NCBI GenBank assembly: GCA_900550025.1
Contig: URQP01000003.1
Span: forward strand, 1-64,000
Source of the DNA: an uncultured Porphyromonadaceae bacterium
GTDB taxonomy: Bacteria; Bacteroidota; Bacteroidia; Bacteroidales; Muribaculaceae
Direction of reading: 5' to 3'
DNA: 64,000 nt
In this document: positions 63,193 to 64,000 of the stretch, one piece after another
Layout: each line of letters begins with the position of its first letter
How positions within the stretch are numbered: position 1 is the first letter of the stretch
Position numbers and translations under genes: made by a program
The notes under the pieces: model-generated
Told to the model about the DNA's origin: nothing
Database searches by the model: none
Seen by the model: the letters and a program-made list of their open reading frames with translations, nothing else

Positions 63193-64000
63193 TGTACCTC
63201 CCCCAATAGAATTTCCCCGTCGGTGCCGGTGATCCTCACCGGCAGCACCTGATTGTGGAGGTTTTCGCCGCCGGGGACAGCCACCTCCATATAGTTGGGC
63301 GCGTGGCCGCCGTAGCGGCCTGCCACCGGCTGCTCAAACAGCACGGAATACGTCTCTCCCACGCAGCCCTCCAGAAACTCCCGGTGCAGCCGTGCGGCCA
63401 GCGCGCCGGCCCGGGCGGCCCGCTCCTCCTTCACCGGGCCCGGCACCTGGGGCATGTCCGCCGCCCTGGTGCCGGGACGGATGGAGTACGGGAACACATG
63501 CATGGCCGCAAAGCGGCACTCCTCCAGAAACGCCAGGGTGGCGGAGAACTCCTCCTCCGTCTCCTGGGGAAAGCCGCAGATCACGTCGGTGGTGATGGCG
63601 GGGCGGGGGAAATATGCCCGCAGCAGGCGGACGGATTCCCGGAACCGGGCGGTGTCGTACCGGCGGTTCATGCGGCGCAGGGTGGCGTCGCACCCGGATT
63701 GCAGGGACAGATGGAAGTGGGGGCACAGATTGGGAAGCTGCGACGCCCGGCGGCAGAAATCCTCCGTCACCGTCCGGGGCTCCAGGCTCCCCAGCCGGAT
63801 GCGGAGCCGGGGTGCGGCCGCCGCTACAGCCTCCACCAGGTCGATGAGGCTGCTGCCGTCGTGAAGATCCCGGCCCCAGGAGGAAATTTCGATGCCGGTG
63901 AACACCAGCTCCCGGTATCCCTCCGCCTGGAGCTGCCGGGCCTGGGCCACGGCCTCGGCCAGGGGCAGGGACCGCACCGGCCCCCGGGCATAGGGAATGA
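63189..64000 (-). CDS. mtaB: tRNA t6A37 methylthiotransferase MtaB, C-terminal part (cut by window edge)
   Basis: About 270 C-terminal residues of a radical SAM methylthiotransferase, which turns t6A37 into ms2t6A37 in tRNA. The frame runs to the window edge as IPYARGPVRSLPLAE, the segment just after the CxxxCxxC cluster of MtaB. LVFTGIEISSWGRDL, HFHLSLQSGCDATLRRMNRRY, TTDVICGFPQETEEEF and the C-terminal TRAM-like region (about the last 65 residues) follow. The N-terminal [4Fe-4S] domain lies outside the window. Confidence 0.93.
   Translation of the reverse strand, partial: IPYARGPVRSLPLAEAVAQARQLQAEGYRELVFTGIEISSWGRDLHDGSSLIDLVEAVAAAAPRLRIRLGSLEPRTVTEDFCRRASQLPNLCPHFHLSLQSGCDATLRRMNRRYDTARFRESVRLLRAYFPRPAITTDVICGFPQETEEEFSATLAFLEECRFAAMHVFPYSIRPGTRAADMPQVPGPVKEERAARAGALAARLHREFLEGCVGETYSVLFEQPVAGRYGGHAPNYMEVAVPGGENLHNQVLPVRITGTDGEILLGEVQ

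Noticed and set aside
50360-64000. Block C as a horizontally transferred island in a Bacteroidales host
   Set aside because: It carries clostridial housekeeping genes (glnS, mtaB, potABCD) with clostridial promoters and no mobility genes, and the genes on both sides of the join are cut; chimera is simpler.

Overview
The window does not read as one genome. Three blocks with different base composition, promoter grammar and codon use sit end to end: (A) about 1-2,130, very AT-rich and phage-like; (B) about 2,140-50,360, a moderate-GC Bacteroidales chromosome segment, probably Muribaculaceae or a close relative; (C) about 50,436-64,000, a high-GC clostridial segment of Oscillospiraceae type. The B/C join cuts a gene on each side, so it is most simply an assembly chimera. 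The A/B change may be a second chimera or the edge of a phage insertion.

Block A holds two minus-strand genes. One is a 485-residue protein with a HELSH zinc-protease-like motif and an N terminus of the kind seen in virion-associated proteins of gut Bacteroidales phages. The other is a small unknown that overlaps it. A phage-type tRNA-Gln(UUG) lies upstream.

Block B is housekeeping. On the plus strand are dxr-rseP-rlmI-DPP III, a nitroreductase, recJ-recQ, an AI-2E family membrane protein and gldB-like/aroE/comEC. On the minus strand are an ECF sigma factor, a DeoR regulator, a CusCBA-type metal efflux operon led by a Cys/His-rich small protein, rplY-pth-S4, folD-capA, maeB, an orphan solute-binding protein, a putative porin, dnaA, amidase-mlaD, an NlpC/P60 lipoprotein, ybbR-coaE, yajC, nusB, and the compact run dnaN-exonuclease-coaBC-DUF4835(PorD)-recN-rlmB. 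Many genes are preceded by the Bacteroidetes sigma signature TTTG-N19/20-TAnnTTTG, and Shine-Dalgarno sequences are mostly absent. Block B ends inside a CvfB-like S1 RNA-binding gene of which only the C-terminal winged helix remains.

Block C starts inside a transglutaminase-like gene. It continues with a TatD hydrolase, a MalY/PatB aminotransferase, an anchored unknown protein, a potA-potB-potCD polyamine transporter operon with a fused permease and binding protein, a hotdog thioesterase, glnS, two tandem paralogous membrane proteins, a YfbR-like nucleotidase and the tRNA methylthiotransferase mtaB, which is cut by the window edge. Promoters here are classical TTGACA-N17-TATAAT, and most starts have GGAGG.

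Between the last recognisable residue of block B and the first of block C lies a GC-rich stretch with TGTCCC repeated at exact 11-bp spacing. I saw no CRISPR array, insertion sequence, restriction system or rRNA. I did not find a convincing new multi-gene system. The best leads are the phage-like end, the 11-bp phased array at the join, the Cys/His-rich efflux partner and the paralogous membrane-protein pair.
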